Below are positions 11,870-22,200 of a stretch of DNA of 64,000 bases, piece after piece. The translations under genes were made by a program, and so were the position numbers. Position 1 is the stretch's first letter; every line of letters starts with the position of its first letter. The notes under the pieces were generated by a model. It worked only from the letters and a program-made list of their open reading frames with translations. It had not been told where the DNA came from and made no database searches. The DNA is taken from assembly GCA_006937955.1 (NCBI GenBank), contig SSNP01000109.1, positions 508,791 to 572,790 of the forward strand, read 5' to 3'. Source of the stretch: Pachypanchax playfairii. Taxonomy: Eukaryota; Chordata; Actinopteri; Cyprinodontiformes; Aplocheilidae.

Positions 11870-12276
11870 CAGTTTTATTTAAAGAGTCCCTTCCATTAAA
11901 AACTGTTTTTCTGAGGTATGTTTTGAATATTTTAGCTCCACAGGTGTTCTTACCTTCATAGTGGGTGAAAACAGGTCAACAACTTCTCTTCCAGTTTTTA
12001 TCTCTCAAACTACGCAGGTGGTGATAACACCCGAGTTCTCCCGGCCTGTATCTGTTTCATCACAACTCCTTTGTTCGTTAGTATTCATCAGATCCTGCAG
12101 TTGAAACCACGCCTAGCATGCTGCTGGCTAAAAGCTGTTAGCATAAGATGTAGCAAACAGGAAGAGAGAACGTCTGATGTTACCATGCGCAGTGGGGCAG
12201 GAAATAGTATACGTTGCTCTCATAGGCTAGTTTGTTAGCCAATCAGAGTCCAGCAAATTCACATAATGAATATTAA
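11870..12276 (+). repeat. Left arm of a diverged inverted repeat (partner 17545-18190)
   Basis: Seen: TTTTAGCTCCACAGGTGTTC, ACTACGCAGGTGGTGATAA, CATGCTGCTGGCTAAAAGC and CAATCAGAGTCCAGCAAATT all reappear, in the same order, in the reverse complement of 17700-18180. Similarity stops at the TTAA at 12273-12276, resumes at about 14694-14748 and again at 15457-15560. The arm is therefore split by two insertions. The nature of the underlying repeat is unknown. Confidence 0.85.
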
Positions 12277-13112
12277 CTCATTCAGTGCCATAGACGTTTT
12301 GACATCTCTACAGCTTTTATTGGCTTAAATCCTGCAAAGCATTCTGGGGCAGCTGCTAGGTGAATATGAACTCATTACAAGCTGTATTGAGTCGTGTGAT
12401 CCAGGAGAGGACAGTGGTGCACTTCTCTGGGTGAGATCACCCTTAATTACCGTGTAATAAAGACATGTGCAGCGGGGGAGGAGCCAGACACTCAGGATGA
12501 GACAGACAGTGAATGAGGAAGAGATTCAGAGCCTGTGAAGCAGCTGTGATGTGATCTCGTTGTTCAGATTTATTACAAACTAGTATAGAATTTATAGAAT
12601 GTAGAAGGTGGTGGAGTTTATTACATGATAAAATCCCTCCAGCGTGTCTACCGGATCTACCGGGAACAAGTATTTTGTCGAAGGTGGCACGGTTTTTGCT
12701 CCAGCTCGTCATTTTGGGACTTGAGATGTCTTCAGCCTGACGTTTAGGTTCTTCTGGTGATTCTAGTGAAGCTGAGGTGGATTTATCAGACCATTATCTC
12801 CTGTTAGGATCTTCTAAAGGCAGCAGGGAGCAAAATAAAGAACGATTCACCACATAAAACACACAGAAAGTGTTGATAGATGAACCGATGGCCGGGGCGG
12901 GCGGACTGGCTAAATAACTCGTTCACTAACGCGTGCACACACATACACAGTATCTGAATCAGAAATTTGCTTTTTTCTTATATTTTATTCAAATGTTGAA
13001 ATTGTCTATAAATGACTCTTTTTAGACATAAAATAAACTATCAAAAGTACTTTTTACTGTTTATTTTACTTTCATAGTAGTAAAACATTGTTCAGATGTT
13101 ACATGAATCATT

Positions 13113-14366
13113 AGCTTCGTTTACATGCGCCAAATTTCCCCAATCTGATTAAAATCTTGGTCGATCTGAATTCCCAAATCCCTGTTTACATGGACACTAA
13201 CTGAAATGATCTGATCATGCCATGAGTACACATGCACCAAGCACTCAATCAGGTTAAATGAGTTGAGCATGCGCACAGCGAGTTGTCTTTCCGGGGGAAG
13301 AAAAAAAAGTAAACAAACTCCGTCCTTTCTGCACGTCTTTCCCGCCCCATCGTGTGCTCGAGCTGACTCACGTTATCCCCAATATGGACCTTCTGCAGGT
13401 GATTACCTTTATGTTTGGGTTTTTACTGGTCGCATTAACCAAGCTAGAGGCTGAATACATATTACTACTGCTCCTCCACCACAGGAGAGGAGAGCAGGAT
13501 GACAGGATGACTGCACCAGCAGACCACTTCTGTTTACTTCCTGCCATGTTTTCTACTTGGGTCTGCGAAAGCGGAAAGACGTCACGCTGAAGTTGTACGC
13601 ATGCGCAAAGGGCTCTTTTCACCCTTTCATTCTGAATGGGTGTATACATGCACGTCNTAGCTACGTTTACATGCGCCAAATTTCCCCAATCTGATTAAAA
13701 TCTTGGTCGATCTGAATTCCCAAATCCCTGTTTACATGGACACTAACTGAAATGATCTGATCATGCCATGAGTACACATGCACCAAGCACTCAATCAGGT
13801 TAAATGAGTTGAGCATGCGCACAGCGAGTTGTCTTTCCGGGGGAAGAAAAAAAAGTAAACAAACTCCGTCCTTTCTGCACGTCTTTCCCGCCCCATCGTG
13901 TGCTCGAGCTGACTCACGTTATCCCCAATATGGACCTTCTGCAGGTGATTACCTTTATGTTTGGGTTTTTACTGGTCGCATTAACCAAGCTAGAGGCTGA
14001 ATACATATTACTACTGCTCCTCCACCACAGGAGAGGAGAGCAGGATGACAGGATGACTGCACCAGCAGACCACTTCTGTTTACTTCCTGCCATGTTTTCT
14101 ACTTGGGTCTGCGAAAGCGGAAAGACGTCACGCTGAAGTTGTACGCATGCGCAAAGGGCTCTTTTCACCCTTTCATTCTGAATGGGTGTATACATGCACG
14201 TCTATCCGAATAAAGAACGGACAAAACCACCCCTCTCGATCGGAAGTAAATTTCATTCTGATCAAGCTGCATCGGATCAAAACATTCTGATTGACGTGTT
14301 TACATGATGTATTTTTTTTCCGATTGGGCGTTTATTCCGATTAAATGTGCCCATGTAAATGTAGCT
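13113..14366 (+). mobile_element. TIR element copy A (708 bp) with an apparent 546-bp false duplication
   Basis: Seen: termini AGCTTCGTTTACATG and CATGTAAATGTAGCT are flanked by ATT on both sides (13110-13112 and 14367-14369), giving a 3-bp target duplication. The stretch 13113-13656 is repeated almost perfectly at 13659-14202, separated by a single N at 13657. Taking the second copy alone (13659-14366) gives 708 bp, exactly the length of copy B (14749-15456). A 78-aa frame beginning MLELTHVIPN lies inside, rich in Leu. No transposase domain is recognised. The superfamily is unassigned. Confidence 0.8.
13657..13657. other. Single-N assembly junction
   Basis: Seen: one undetermined base exactly between two near-identical 544-bp blocks. 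This is the pattern expected where a contig junction failed to merge overlapping ends. Confidence 0.9.
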
Positions 14367-14748
14367 ATTGAAACATGAAATATTTACATCAAAGTCACTG
14401 ATCTGCTTGAAAAACCTCTTTAACACAAAACACTCTTTATCTCAGCTTTTAGTCCTGAAACGAGTGGATTTTCATAAAAGTTCCTCTTTTGTACTGCAGA
14501 TTACTAAATAACAGAAAGAGGTAGAAACATTTTTTTTTTTGCTTTTGAAAGAAGACTCATCTTTGTGATGGTGGTTTCAGAATTCACAGTCATAGAAGAA
14601 AATATTCTGTGGGCCTTCAAAAATCAGTAAAAAGGCTAAATATCTCTGGTACTGAGGGGATATGAAATCTTAAAGTGGATCTGAATGAGTTGCAGCCAGA
14701 AGCCTGACAGATTTCAACGCAGACAGAGCTAAAGGTCTGTTAATCAGT

Positions 14749-15456
14749 AGCTACGTTTACATGGGCACATTTAATCGGAATAAACGCCCAATCGGAACAA
14801 AAATACGTCATGTAAACATGTCAACCCGAATGTTTTGATCCGATGCAGCCTGATCCGAAAGAAATTTACTTCCGATCTAGAGGGGTGGTTTTGTCCGATC
14901 TTCATTCAGATAGACGTGCATGTACACACCCATTCGGAATGAAGGGGTGAAAAAAGCCCACTGCGCATGCGTACAACTTCAGCGTGACGTCTTTCCACTT
15001 TCGCAGACCCAAGTAGAAAACATAGCGGGAGGTAAACAGAAGTGGTCTGCTGGTGCAGTCATCCTGTCATCCTGCTCTCCTCTCCTGTGGTGGAGGAGCA
15101 GTAGTAATATGTATTCAGCCTCTAGCTTGGTTAATGCGACCAGTAAAAACCCAAACATAAAGGTAATCACCTGCAGAAGGTCCATATTGGGGATAACGTG
15201 AGTCACCTCGAGCACATGATGGGGCGGGAAAGACGTGCAGAAAGGACGGAGTTTGTTTACTTTTTTTTCTTCCCCCAGTAAGACAACTCGCTGTGCGCAT
15301 GCTCAACTCATTTAACCTGATTGAGTGCTTGGTGCATGTGTACTCATGGCATGATCAGATCATTTCAGTTAGTGTCCATGTAAACAGGGATTTGGGAATT
15401 CAGATCGACCAAGATTTTAATCAGATTGGGGAAATTTGGCGCATGTAAACGTAGCC
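14749..15456 (-). mobile_element. TIR element copy B (708 bp), inverted relative to copy A
   Basis: Seen: begins AGCTACGTTTACATG and ends GCATGTAAACGTAGCC, flanked by AGT on each side (14746-14748 and 15457-15459). The uninterrupted target (AATCAGTGTTTCC) is visible in the inverted partner repeat near 17645-17655. It is the reverse complement of copy A, with 382 bp between the two. The internal 78-aa frame (14979-15215, minus) differs from that of copy A at only two residues. Confidence 0.85.
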
Positions 15457-15559
15457 AGTGTTTCCTAATTTTTTTCTCTCTTTTTACAGATAAAATGTTT
15501 TACATTACTGGTTAATACTTTACCATAAAGTCCTGAAATTTGTATGAAATGGCCTCTTT

Positions 15560-15959
15560 TTTTTTTTTTTTTTAAAAGACAAAACTTCAGTAAATACAAA
15601 AATATACTTAACAGTAAACTGGCATCTTTATTCCACTGAAATGAAACAAGTTCAACAAACTACTAAAACATAGCACTTTGTTTACAGGAAATAGAACACT
15701 AGCTGCATGTTGCTTACTGACAAACTGTAGTTACAGAAGCAGAGATGGGTGTGGTCTTTAATGCAGGTGTGTCTGGACTTCTTTGTAGTTTGAAAGAAGC
15801 TCCTTTATTTTAAAATGAGAGAACTGATTAACCTGCTTTTTGTTTCAGAGACACTTTAGACAACAGAGACTTTCACAGACCTCTGTGGAAAAAAGGTCTT
15901 TTCACTCCGTCTCACTGTGTCCAGTACTGAGTCAGTGTCAGACTTCTGCCTAAAAGTGT
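15560..15959. other. Non-coding spacer
   Basis: AT-rich DNA with a poly-T run near 15558-15575. No gene or clear repeat can be supported. Confidence 0.4.
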
Positions 15960-16640
15960 CATGAACTCTAAGAGGGTTTGACCCAATCGCAGGACTCACA
16001 CACGGACGACAAGCTCAGGTGCAAAAATGAACAGGTTTATTTACAGTGAATGAAGGTTCTGTGGGGGAGAGGTACAGTTATTGGAGGTCCAGTTGACAAC
16101 AGGTGAATGTGCACAGAGGTAGCAGGGGAACTCACGGTGAGGCAGGATGATGATCAGCGTGAGAGGAGGAACAGGTTGAGTGAGGCAGCAGCGCAGGTGA
16201 TCCAGGGAGGTGTGTCGAGTGAGCTGGGTGCCAGAGAGTGGGCAGGCAGGTGGTGATGTGCTGGAGGGCAGGCTGATGAGTCCACAAAGAATAATCCACA
16301 AGGAGCACGGAACACAGGAGGAGAGGGAACGCTGCGATGAAGTCCTGGAGATGAGCAGGAAAAAATCAGCATAGTGCTAAATCTAGAAAAACACTTACAA
16401 TAAACCTTCACTGGGAACTAGGAAAACACTTATAACACTCTAGGAAACTCAGAAGGATGGTTCTGTTCATTACCACTTGGGTTAACAACCAGGCACTGAA
16501 TGATTGTCTGGCAGCAGCTTATGAACGCTCCCATCTCCTCATCAGTCTGATGACCTCCAGCTGCTGGTGATCAACCTGCTCCACACTCCGGCAAAGATCT
16601 TGCTCTAGGAAGATGATTCACTCAACACACAAAAACACAC
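15960..16640. repeat. Probable interspersed repeat (unclassified)
   Basis: Seen: GTCATGAACTCTAAGAGGG, then GACTCACACACGGACG and GGTGCAAAAATGAACAGG, then TTTATTTACAGTGAATGAAGG, followed by a GGCAGGTGG-rich tract. Text of this style recurs in fish retroelement ends. No TIR, LTR pair or protein signature is visible within the window, so the class is left open. Confidence 0.3.
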
Positions 16641-17540
16641 TACTGCCACTCAAACTGACAAAAAGTGTGAAAAATAAAATGTAACTAAATATGTGATAAA
16701 ATCATGAGTAGCAGCTTTTAGCTGTAAAAGTGTAAAACAGTTTAAAAATCAGAATCATCAGGACGGGAATAAAAAGACTCAAAGTTCTGTTTGTTTGGGT
16801 TTAAGAACCATTTCAACAGTTTTCTGTGTGACTGACAGCATCGATTCTCTGTAAGAGATAATATATAAAACCCAACTAAACTGTGTTGTTTTAATAACAT
16901 GTTAAGGTGTTTTATTTCAACAATGTTCTCGTTGTATTTATATGTAACTAAAGAAGTTAAACAGGAGTTCAGGACATTTTGCACTTTAAACTAAATAAGT
17001 TTTCAACAACTAACTGGTTTTAAAAAACTGAGGAAGTTATTTTTATTGTTAAAATAAAAGCCAAAGTCACTTATTTTAAAACTGCCCTAAAAAACTTCAA
17101 CTAAAATCCAATCTGATGGGTCAAAGGTCCAGATTCTGGCTACAGACCAGATTCTACATGGATTATAACATGATGAGTTAGAATGAAGGATGTTTGATCA
17201 GCTGAAGAGAACCTGTTAGTCCAGGTGCAGGTTCCCTCCTCAAACACCCCCCCCCGCGGATCAGTCCATCAACATGCGCTCTCACTGCTCCCGTTACCTA
17301 AAGTTAGACAAGTGGAGACTAAACCTCCATCCTTACAACCCATCAGATGATCCAAATTTCAACAGATATTAAATGTTATTTTATTATTATCTTTGTACTT
17401 TTTATGTGATAAATTTGGACACAGATGACAAAGTTTACAGCACAGCTTTTAAACCTTCGGACTCTTGTATCAGAACTGGATCTATAATAAAGGGCTCTGA
17501 GACACCTTGTGTATTTTGGTTCTTTATAGATAAATTGAAA
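16641..17540. other. Non-coding spacer
   Basis: Nothing supportable seen; short frames only, AT-rich, with a C-run near 17247-17256. Confidence 0.4.
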
Positions 17541-17544
17541 CATG

Positions 17545-18190
17545 TTAAAGATTCCATTTAATACACATTTCAGGACTTTGTGGTTATTTCTTAAGTATTA
17601 ACCAGTAATATTAAACAATTTATATCTAAAAAACGTCAGGAAACACTGATTAACAGACCTTTCAATCTGTCTGCATTAAAATTCGGGTGGTTCCGGTTCC
17701 TTCCGTCAGGCCTCGAGCAGCAGCTCGTTAATATTCATTATTCCAATTTGCTGGACTCTGATTGGCTAACAGACTAGCCTATGAAACCAATATATACTGT
17801 TTCCTGCCCCGCTGCACATGGTAACAGGACACATAGTCTCTTCCTGTTTGCTACGTCTTATGCTAACAGCTTTTAGCCAGCAGCATGCTATGTGTTATGC
17901 TAACAGCTTTTAGCCAGCAGCATGCTAGGTGTGGTTTCAACTGCAGGAGTTGATGAATACTAACAAACAAAGGAGTTGTGATGAAACAGATACAGGCCGT
18001 TAGAACTCGGGAGAACTCGGGTTTTATCACCACCTGCGTAGTTTGAGAGATTAAAACTGAAAGAGAAGTTGTTGACCTGTTTTCACCCACTATGAAGGTA
18101 AGAACACCTGTGGAGCTAAAATATTCAACAGAAACCTCAGAAACACTGTTTTTAATGGAATGGAGTCTTTAAAGAATGTTAAAACAGGTT
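17545..18190 (-). repeat. Right arm of the diverged inverted repeat (uninterrupted copy)
   Basis: Seen: the reverse complement matches the left arm blocks at 11870-12276, 14694-14748 and 15457-15560 as one continuous sequence. It therefore shows the pre-insertion order of the family. It also carries a local tandem duplication of a roughly 40-bp piece containing GCTAACAGCTTTTAGCCAGC (about 17860-17930), which occurs only once in the left arm. Confidence 0.85.
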
Positions 18191-19037
18191 TTAAATCATT
18201 CCAGAACAGCTGCCTCATTCTGGAGTTTTGTGTTGGATCAGTTTTCTCAATAAGAGCTGAGATGCAGATTTCTGACAATAAATGAAGCTAAACCTTTAAT
18301 ATGATGTTTCTGGGAGATTTCTGGCCTCACGTGGACGGCTGCAGGAAAACTGGTCAGAAGTCAAACTTTGTGTTTACACCTGACTCCCAACCAGATGAGT
18401 TCCTCCATCACTTTAATGAGCAGCTTTTATCTCTACAACTGTTCTTCCAGGTGTAGCACGAGTCATCCCAAAGAACAGCACCTGTTGAGTTACAGATGTG
18501 CTGTCATCCCAGATTCTTTCAGCAGCTGGAGACTACATGAAGTCACGCTGACTGTTCAGGCTTCAGACAAGACAGAGACAAACTTCAGTAAAAACATCTG
18601 GTTTTTCACCTTTATTAGAACGCAAACATTTCTGTCTGATCATTATCAATCATGACCAAAACCAGAATTGAGAAACGCATAATCCATCTGACACTGCTGG
18701 TCTCTTGGTCCTGTAAAAGTCCAAATTAAGGAACTTTTAGCAATGAAGGATTAAATAATAAGATTTAAATCCCGTCTATTTCTCAAACATTTATTAAAGA
18801 GATGAAAAGGAGGGATTTGAAACATGTCGGGAATCAACGAACCGTTGAAGAAAAATCTCATCGAGGTTACAAACACTGTAGCTGCAGGTGTACTTACCAA
18901 CAACCTGATCAATATGAAACCAGGATGTATCAGAGAACAAAGTCTAAACAGCTGTAAAGAGCAGATCTTCATCCAGATGTAAATACTCAGCTCTCAGTCT
19001 GATCATCCCTCGCTGTACATACAGAAATACAAAGAGT
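18191..19037. other. Region downstream of the ZNF318-like gene
   Basis: No gene, repeat or RNA can be supported here. It lies just beyond the likely poly(A) site of the minus-strand gene that ends at 19217. Confidence 0.4.
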
Positions 19038-19043
19038 TTTATT
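19038..19043 (-). terminator. Candidate poly(A) signal of the ZNF318-like gene
   Basis: Seen: AATAAA on the minus strand about 175 bases after the stop codon at 19217. Inferred to be the cleavage signal from position alone. Confidence 0.45.
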
Positions 19044-19216
19044 GTCTTTTGGCTCTGCCTGACAGTAAATGTCAGTAAACACGACAGGACCTTAAACATC
19101 CAACTCTGTTTGAAGCATCAAACACTAACAAGAGGAAGCAACGTATTCTACAGCAAAACAATAAAACTAAGACCTAAAAGTTTGATGCCAACAGAATAAA
19201 CAAGGACAAACAGAAC

Positions 19217-22200
19217 CTAAGACCTGTCCTCCTTTATCTTCTTCTTCTTCTTTTTCTTCTTTTTCTTTTTAGAGTGTTTGTTTTGGGGTGATGTGTCATC
19301 GTCACTGCTGTCGCTGCTCTGACTTTTACTCTTCCTGCTTTTCTCTTTGTTATTTTGGGAGGATTTTTCCTGATTTCCAGGGATGAGCAGCTCCTTCTTC
19401 TCCTCCTTGGTTCTGATGGTTGGAGGTGGAGGTGTCAGTCCACAGTTCACTGTAATCAGCATCCTCTCTTTCTTCATTTCTTCTTTTAAGCAGATGTTTT
19501 CCTGTCTGGGCCTGTGGTCTCCTGCATCCTTCTGCAGGGGGGTTTTGTGGCTTTTCTCATCTCTGCAGTTCTTCTGGAGGTCTCTGCCATTCCTGAGGCC
19601 TCTGGACTCGTTCTGCTGGTCTCTCCTCCCTGAGGAGTGAGAGCTCTGGCTGCTGGTCCTGCTGCTGTGATGATGTAAGTGACCTCTGCTGTCTTTAGCA
19701 TGTTTGTCCAATTTCTCTTTCTGCTGAAAACAAGAGAAACAACCTGTTACAGACTGAAACTAATGAAACAGCAGCTTCATTAAATGCTACTCTGGCTGTA
19801 ATGCTTTTACTTCAGCTCATTGTTCTACTGGTACAGTGACCCCACAGGTTGTTCTGACTGTAGCATGACTGCAAAACATCTCAGACCAGACTGGAATAAA
19901 AATAATGAACATGATGATCAACCTGCAGCTTTAGTTTTTAGGTTTCTGTCCAGGTTTCATATCTTGTGTGATGAGCTGCACAGTAACAGGCAGGTGTGGA
20001 GAACAGGTTGCTCATCCTCATGGTGAGAACTTGGATCTTATAGAATCAAGGCTGAAATGTAAATAGTAAATGTCCTGTATTTGTATATTTGTCTAGTCAT
20101 TCAGACCACTCAAAGCGCTTTCACAGCACTTTTACCCATTCACACAACCCGATATCAGGGGGAGAGGGGAGGGGCTAACATTCACACAACCCGATATCAG
20201 GGGGAGAGGGGAGGGGCTAACATTCACACAACCCGATACGCAGATTGGAGGGCAACATGGGGTTCAGTGTCTTGCCCAAGGACACTTCGACATGTGGCAG
20301 TGGAAGCCGGGATTGATCCACCAACCTTCCGATTGGAGGACGACCGCTCTAACCACTGAGCCACAACTGCCACAATGTAGAAATTTGGTGATTTAAAAAT
20401 GAGTTGTTTATCATTTAGACTTTGTGTGACTCTTCAGCGTTTATTCAACATCAACAAAGAGCTTTTAATCTGCTTATAGACTCAAACATTCAGTCCTTCT
20501 GTCTGATGACATGAATGTTTCAGTCAGAATCACCAGGAACAAACTCAGAGTAACAAGATTAATAACTGACTGAATGTCACTGAAGCTTTAATTCACAACC
20601 AGGTCCAGCACATGTTCTAGAAGAAGCTACTTACACTGCTGGAGTTACTGCGCTGGTGGACTGCAGCGTGAGTCTCAACAGAACTCAGATTTCCAATGAA
20701 TTCCTCACATTTCTGGCAGTAAAATCCAATCACTGGAGACATAAAGTTGATTCCTGCAGACAGACATTGACAGTGTTAAAGCGTGTGAAGGACAGTATAA
20801 AGAATCAAAAACTATGAAGTAAACACGGTTACCGTCCTCTCTGAAGAGTCCCTCCAGTTCTTTTGATATTGATTCTATCTGATATATTTTGGCTTGTTTC
20901 TGTCTTTTTCTTTCCTCGCCGTCACCTGCCTGTAGAAGACGTTTGGACAACAGGTTGGAAAAGCTGCAGCATGTTCTGGTCCTGATGCTGACTGGAAATC
21001 ACTCACCTTCTGTTTATCAGGTGAAGTTTCAGATTGTCCTTCACTTTTTGTCCGTTTTTCTTTAGTTGCTTATGGAGGTAAAATAAAAAAGACAGATTAT
21101 TATAGATTTCACCGATAATCAAATAGGTTAAATCATGAGACAGTTCACTTGATTAACTGGCCAGAACATCAGCTTAAAACACTAAAACTGTCAAAACCAG
21201 CTCATTCTCTTATTAAAATGAACATCTTTACATCTGTTAAATAGACTTTACACAGTTTACTACTATTCTACTGAGGACACAATAAACTGATCTGTTTCTA
21301 CAATCTTATTCTGCATTGGATCTGAACTGATCATTTCTTTACATTTAAGGCTCAATATAACACATGAAGTCTGGTACATACTGTGAAACATCACAGACCA
21401 TCATTGTGAAGCGAATGTCAGGCTTAGCTTTGGCTAGAAGTGTTTTAGTAGTGAGTCGTACAGTGTGTGGAAACAAAGCTAAATGTTGAAAAAGGATTCC
21501 TGCCTGAAACAACTGAATCATCACCAGGGACAATTCACACCCCAGTTCCCAGCTGTTTGAGCTTCTGCCATCTGGTAGGCGTTACAGATGTGCAAAGGCA
21601 AAGACAAACAGACTGAGAAACAGTTTCTTCCCGAGAGCCATTACCACCCTGAACTCTCTATTGTAAATTCCACCCACCCACAATGCAAACGTGCAATATT
21701 CTACCTCACTATCATTCTGTGAATGCTGCAAATAACATTACTGTGTGCAATATATTTTATCTGTGCAATACATTTTTATGTCTATTTTTATTCCTGTTCT
21801 TTTCTACTATTCATATCTTTATTGTGTTTTTGTACATATTGACAATTTTGCATTTTACTCTCTGTACATACATATTTTTTTATCTTATTACTGTTTGCAC
21901 TGAAGCAGGAGAAGCTCTCCAATCTCGTTGTACGTTGTATAATGACAATAAAGGGCATTCTAGGATTCTACAACGTGGAACTTAATGCAGTATGTTCATT
22001 GTTTCTTCTTTGTAACAGTAAGACACCGGCAGACGTATCTTAACACACAGAAAACCAGTTTAATTGATGTTTACCAAAAACAGAGCCTTAGTATAGCCTC
22101 AGTGGCAATAACCTGTATGAACGCATCATTAGTACGAGTCTCCTGTTTCCTACAGCATCTGAAGTTCCTAAACAATCATGGAGGTTCTGGTTCCTAAAGG

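Larger units (their letters stand above)
12277..14689 (+). mobile_element. piggyBac-like insertion at TTAA, itself interrupted by a TIR element
   Basis: Seen: the block starts right after TTAA (12273-12276) with CTCATTCAG and ends at 14689 with CTGAATGAG followed by TTGC, which is probably a mutated TTAA. The inverted partner copy (17728-17731) has TTAA at the same point with no insert, so it serves as an empty site. Known: piggyBac elements duplicate TTAA. Without the nested element at 13113-14366 the insertion is about 1.16 kb. A minus frame at 12443-12712 (89 aa) is unrecognised. Inferred: an internally deleted piggyBac-type element. Confidence 0.65.

Noticed and set aside
12443..12712. 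89-codon minus-strand ORF as a piggyBac transposase exon
   Set aside because: No recognisable DDD transposase motif; kept only as an unassigned frame within the TTAA-flanked insertion.
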